A DNA stretch of 64,000 nucleotides from Carnegiea gigantea (taxonomy: Eukaryota > Streptophyta > Magnoliopsida > Caryophyllales > Cactaceae): NCBI GenBank assembly GCA_029747015.1, contig JAKOGI010000354.1:279501-343500 (forward strand), given 5' to 3'. The translations under genes were made by a program, and so were the position numbers. Below, one piece after another: positions 60,262 to 64,000 of this stretch. The notes under the pieces are model-generated. The model made no database searches and had not been told where the DNA came from. It saw only the letters and a program-made list of their open reading frames with translations. The first letter of the stretch is position 1. Each line of letters opens with the position of its first letter.

Positions 60262-60642
60262 ATGAGCCTAATTAAGCTAGAAGATCTTAGTGTTGTACCT
60301 TCAGACGAAATTAGAAGAAAATTATATAAAAAATATGGTAAAATCGTACTTGATGACGAGATTAATAAGATTGGAGAAGAACTTAACGTAGATGAAATCA
60401 AGTCCAATTTAGTCAACAATGTTGCTCCTAAACCTAAAGAATTTGATGAGCCTTCTAGAAGAAATACTCATTTTATGAGACCTAGATATGTTATAGCAGG
60501 ACGAATTATCAATTTTTCCTTTAGATTTAACCCAAGGAAAGCTACTACCTTTGAAGAAATTGGCCTTACCCCAATTAGCCAAACAAAATGCATCTTAAAT
60601 ATCGATGGAACTCGTAATAGAGAAGAAATATCTGAGCATTGA
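60262..60642 (+). pseudogene. Capsid-like region
   Basis: Same frame as the preceding small frame; ends at TGA 60640-60642. Coding likeness continues downstream in more than one frame with stops through about 61200 (for example a YWYDSLNG segment near 60740), as in a decayed capsid domain. No catalytic residues are expected. Identification rests on position before the zinc knuckle. Confidence 0.5.
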
Positions 60643-61203
60643 AAAAGAGGCATGAATAGTATCCTAAACCTAAATACTATATGAACTGCTGCAAATTTCC
60701 CGAACTATATCAGACATAGTTTTTCTGGCACTATAGCATATTGGTATGATTCATTAAATGGGGATGGTAAAATACATTAAGAATGATAGAAACATCAGCT
60801 GCAATATTAAAAAATGTATGCAAGAAAATTAAAACTGAGTTTATCAGAGCTAAACTTGATTCTGAAGAAAAAGCAAGAGAATAACAAAGAAAGATTAATA
60901 ATATAGAATTATGGGATACGAGATATCTAGAGAATTATATTGCTAGATTTAGTCAATATTATTACAAAATTGGACATAATAAAACCAAACTTGGTATGTT
61001 CTATGACAAATTGTCATATCCGATAAATTCCATAATTAATGAAAAGTACATTGCATGGCTTGAAAGAGCAAGCGTCATTGATACTCTTGGTTCAAGAATA
61101 TCTTATTTAAGAAAATGGGTCAATAATTAATGCCTTGATCTCCAAAAGAAAAAGAAAATGAAGAAATAATTTCTAACTTGTTGAGATTCTCCTCACCAAT
61201 GGG

Positions 61204-61640
61204 ATGAGGAACCTGAAAGGAGAAGAAAAAGAAAACTTTATAAGAAAAAGAGTTTTAACAAGCAAAGAAGAGAGAAATATAAAAGAAAACATTATAATAA
61301 ACCAAACCCTAAAAAACGAAGATTTTTTGAGAAAGACGCTTATTATCCAGTCAGGAAAAAAATTTCTAAGTGTTCGATATGTAGAGAAGTGGGTCATTAT
61401 GCAAACTAATGTAAAAATAGGAAGAATAATGAGCTTATTGAAACTATGAGAAGTTGAGACTATTTTGAACTTAGCGAGGATGAAGCGCTAAATCTAGCCT
61501 TAAAAAGCAATAAGGGAATTGTTGAGATTGTACTAAAAGATGAATATGAAGAAAGTGATTATGAAAAAACTAGTCATATGATGGAAAATAGCTCAATTAG
61601 TCTGGGTGATCTTCAAGGAGAAGAATTTATTATAGACGAT
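61204..61640 (+). pseudogene. Capsid C-terminal region with CCHC zinc knuckle
   Basis: A Lys/Arg-rich stretch (61204-61360) precedes a CX2CX4HX4C knuckle at 61371-61412, read in a different frame from the open reading there. A TAA at 61407-61409 sits just before the last Cys. An acidic tail follows to about 61640. Knuckles of this kind bind viral RNA in caulimovirid capsids. Confidence 0.6.
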
Positions 61641-61691
61641 GAAAATGAAGATGTTAAAAGAGATTGAGTCATTCCTATAATTTAGAAACGC

Positions 61692-62200
61692 ATGATCTAT
61701 AAAAAATTCATTTTTAGATTGCAAAATAAGTACGTATGTGAAGTGATGGAAGGAGATCTAGAAATAAAGGACTATGAGTATGATGCTGGAGAAGTTAACG
61801 TTATTAATTGGGAAAACATCCTTAAACATAATAAAGATAGAAAGTATATATATATATATCCATGTTGGAAGTGTCCAAGTGCAAATTACTTCTTTACAGT
61901 ATTATGGCAAACATGTTGATTTTTATGCTTTGCTTTGTGATATCAGGCATACTAAATTTATATAATCAAATTATCATAGGGATTGTGACTAACTTATGTA
62001 ATGGATCAGTAGAATTCAATTGCTGACTTGGATATTATGTAAGGCTAAAAGATGAATTTGCTAAAAGCTTTCTATCCTTTAAGATAAAAACAATTGGGAT
62101 GGATATGAAAAGAGGAGGTTACTCACTGGAGATATTTTGGAAAATAATGTACAAAATGAATAATACCATAGATCTAAAGACTTAGGTAACAATGATAGAG
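61692..62200 (+). pseudogene. Movement-protein-like (30K superfamily) region
   Basis: Beta-rich text around 61850-61960 (a YIYIHVGS-type strand, then VQVQITSLQYYGK, FYALLCDIRHTKF) fits the 30K movement-protein core of caulimovirids, which helps spread through plasmodesmata. The reading frame changes at a (TA)7 run, 61845-61859, and stops follow near 61965 and beyond. Further likeness (YYVRLKDEFAKSF, TIGMDMKRG) is seen at about 62030-62120. Confidence 0.55.
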
Positions 62201-62226
62201 ACAGAAAAATTGAAAGTCCTACCCCT

Positions 62227-62517
62227 ATGCAAAAAATCCAGAGGATTAAATCCAGTCATCAGGAGATAGAGATTGATGGGTCATGGATATCTAGCTTTGC
62301 CAACCCTACAAATATCAATAAGAAAAATATAATAAAAATTGATGAGAATGGTAAAATTACCATTAAACCTCAATTATTAAGAAGTATGAGTGCAAGATCA
62401 GAATGGAGAGAAGGAACTTCATCGACTAAAGAAAAACTTAAAGAAGATGATACAATTAGTATGACAAGTGAAATGAGTAGAGTGAGTTTTGAACCTGCAA
62501 GACACAGTGCAGATTGA
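62227..62517 (+). pseudogene. Pararetrovirus linker reading frame of unknown function
   Basis: A 96-codon frame rich in Lys, Ser and Glu between the movement and protease regions; probably the C-terminal tail of the movement protein. No domain recognised. Confidence 0.4.
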
Positions 62518-62566
62518 AGTATGAGTCTAGATAGAAAGGTTATTAGGTACAAAATAAGAACTGTTA

Positions 62567-63133
62567 GTGAGCCAATCTATGAAGATGAATCAGTTAAAAA
62601 TATGCTATGAAGTCACCAGTACAAATTCTAATAGCATTTCTATCCCAATAAACATATGTTTAGAAGGATATAATAAATATGAATTGTGTGCCTATATAGA
62701 TAGTAGTTGCTCTATATGCTTTAGGAAAAGATCGATATTTCAAGAATTTATGTGGAAAAGAGCCAATAATCCTTTACAAGTAAGGATAGCTGACAATAGT
62801 ATCATGAGCTATAATGAAGCCATAGAAGGGTTATCCATAGAATTAGGAGGAATTCAATGCATTATACTAGTCCTATGTGTTAATGATCAACCCTCTGATG
62901 ATATGATTATTAAAAATAATTTTCAAAGATTATATTCTTCATGTACACCGACCATAAGAAAAATATTCATAATCAATTGTCACTCAATTCCTATTAAAAA
63001 ATTAAGCAAGGCTTACAGTCATCAGAAAGTTGAGTTCACACACAGCCAACCTGGTGAGAAAGTAATGCTTGCACAATATGGGATAACAATCTCACCACTT
63101 GAGTTATCTATTAAAGAACAGATTATTGAATAA
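62567..63133 (+). pseudogene. Aspartic protease region of the polymerase polyprotein
   Basis: A frame of about 185 codons (first ATG 62579). Its catalytic loop reads YIDSSCS around 62692-62712: the Asp is kept, but the Gly of D(S/T)G has become Ser. VRIADNS follows, as in caulimovirid proteases. TAA at 63131-63133 separates it from RT. Confidence 0.65.
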
Positions 63134-63259
63134 CAAGAGCAATTATGCAAAGAACTCTACTTTAACAATCCTCTAAAATTTTAAGATAAAGATAAGATAT
63201 TTAAAAAAAATTACTTTGTTAAATCTCAACACTATTATTCAAGTCAAACAAATGGTGTA

Positions 63260-64000
63260 TACACACCAGGATATCCAAGAATTTGATAAACAAATTAAAA
63301 AACTTTTGGATAAAAGATTAATCAGAAATAGCAAGAGTCCTCACATAAACCCTGCTTTTAGGGTAAAGACTCATGCCGACCAAAAACGATAAAAAGTTAG
63401 AATGGTAATCAATTACAAAAAGCTTAATGATAATACTGCCTTTGATGGCTATTATATTCCTAACAAAACAGTCCTTTTTATATAATTTAAGGAGCCTCTT
63501 GGTTTTCGAAAATGAATTGCAAAAGCGAATACTGGCATATAAAAATGGATGAAGAAAGTATTCATTGAACTGCTTTTAGTGCCCCTAAAGGAATTATAAA
63601 TGGATAGTAATGTCATTCGGCATTAAAAATGCACCTCAAATATTCCAAAGAAGAATGAATAACATCTTTAAAGATTTTAGTCACTGCTGTCTAGTTTACA
63701 TTGATGATATCCTTGTCTTTTCTAAAACTATAGAAAAGCACAAAGATGATGTCTTAACTGTCACCCACAGATGCATTGATCATGGTATTATCTTTGTTAA
63801 AAACAAGTGCATTTATGTTGAATAATTTAGGTCTAGAGATAAAAGTCGGACAAATTATCCTATAAAAGTATATTCTAAAAAAATAGAACATTTTCTTGAA
63901 AAGATTGAAGATAGGAAGCAATTAGAAAGGTTTCTTGGATGCCTTACTTATGCTTAAGATTTCATTTAAGATTTAACTAAATTAGGAAAACCATTGCAAT
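63260..64000 (+). pseudogene. Reverse transcriptase region, cut by the window end
   Basis: RT signatures appear with several stops: an INPAFRV segment near 63343, MVINYKKLND near 63401, a MSFGIKNAPQIFQRRM segment at 63610, and the catalytic YIDD at 63697-63708 followed by ILVFS. A thumb-like segment (RFLGCLTYA) is near 63927. The clean stretch is 63610-63825. Continuation with RNase H is expected past 64000. Confidence 0.8.

Larger units (their letters stand above)
59632..64000 (+). mobile_element. Endogenous pararetrovirus (Caulimoviridae) relic, incomplete at the window edge
   Basis: A tRNA-Met primer site is followed, all on the plus strand, by a capsid-like region with zinc knuckle, a movement-protein-like region, an aspartic protease and a reverse transcriptase. 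There is no integrase and no LTR before the primer site. The wide space between knuckle and protease, filled by a movement-protein-like segment, is not a Ty3/gypsy layout. The order capsid - movement protein - polymerase resembles Solendovirus-type genomes. Every region has stops or frameshifts, so it is a fossil. The RNase H and beyond lie outside the window. Confidence 0.72.

Noticed and set aside
59632..64000. Ty3/gypsy retrotransposon instead of a pararetrovirus
   Set aside because: Zinc knuckle, protease and RT would fit both. About 1.2 kb with movement-protein-like strands between knuckle and protease, and no LTR end before the primer site, favour a caulimovirid. Not fully excluded.
1..64000. 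tRNA or rRNA genes, CRISPR arrays, bacterial operons
   Set aside because: None of the needed signatures was seen; tRNA-like strings are only primer-binding sites.

Overview
This is nuclear DNA of a flowering plant, almost certainly a eudicot with a repeat-rich genome. The signs are spliced genes with GT-AG introns, a SIRE/Maximus-type Ty1/copia element, L1-type LINEs, hAT and CACTA transposons, MITEs, solo LTRs and an endogenous pararetrovirus relic, all in AT-rich background. I cannot name the species. No bacterial genes, operons, rRNA, tRNA or CRISPR arrays were seen.

Layout. (1) 1-11296: a nearly complete SIRE/Maximus copia element (first 7 bases of the left LTR lie outside the window). 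gag and pol are broken by stops and frameshifts, but the extra third ORF is open; a 463-bp hAT MITE sits just before its polypurine tract. (2) 11297-15579: LINE relics and a GC-rich repeat. (3) 15580-24246: a compact LTR element whose sense ORF encodes an RRM resembling polypyrimidine-tract-binding (PTB) proteins. It is split by a 5.5-kb L1 LINE, itself split by a 1,164-bp solo LTR (TSD GTCAC). (4) 24309-39950, minus strand: the only ordinary host gene recognised, an Rgp1-type (Ric1-Rgp1 Rab GEF subunit) gene. Three coding exons join in phase. Intron 2 is 14.2 kb because a hAT transposon (26472-37273, TSD TTTTACCC) sits in it, and that hAT carries a 179-bp LINE scrap, a second 5.4-kb LINE and a 214-bp MITE. 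(5) 40230-41520: a LINE ORF1 relic with an RRM. (6) 43247-56705: a 13.5-kb CACTA element with a PB1-like ORF, a decayed tnp2-type transposase, triplicated exon modules and a Ptta/En-Spm second protein; it contains a tandem duplication split by a 1,324-bp solo LTR (TSD AATAC). (7) 59632-64000: a decayed endogenous caulimovirid that runs off the window, with the order zinc-knuckle capsid, movement protein, protease, reverse transcriptase.

Almost all coding capacity is parasitic and dead. Many stops replace an expected Trp or Arg codon and fit C-to-T decay of methylated cytosine. The main biological points are the Rgp1 gene that tolerates a nested insertion, the PTB-like RRM captured by an LTR element, and target-site duplications clear enough to date the nesting order.
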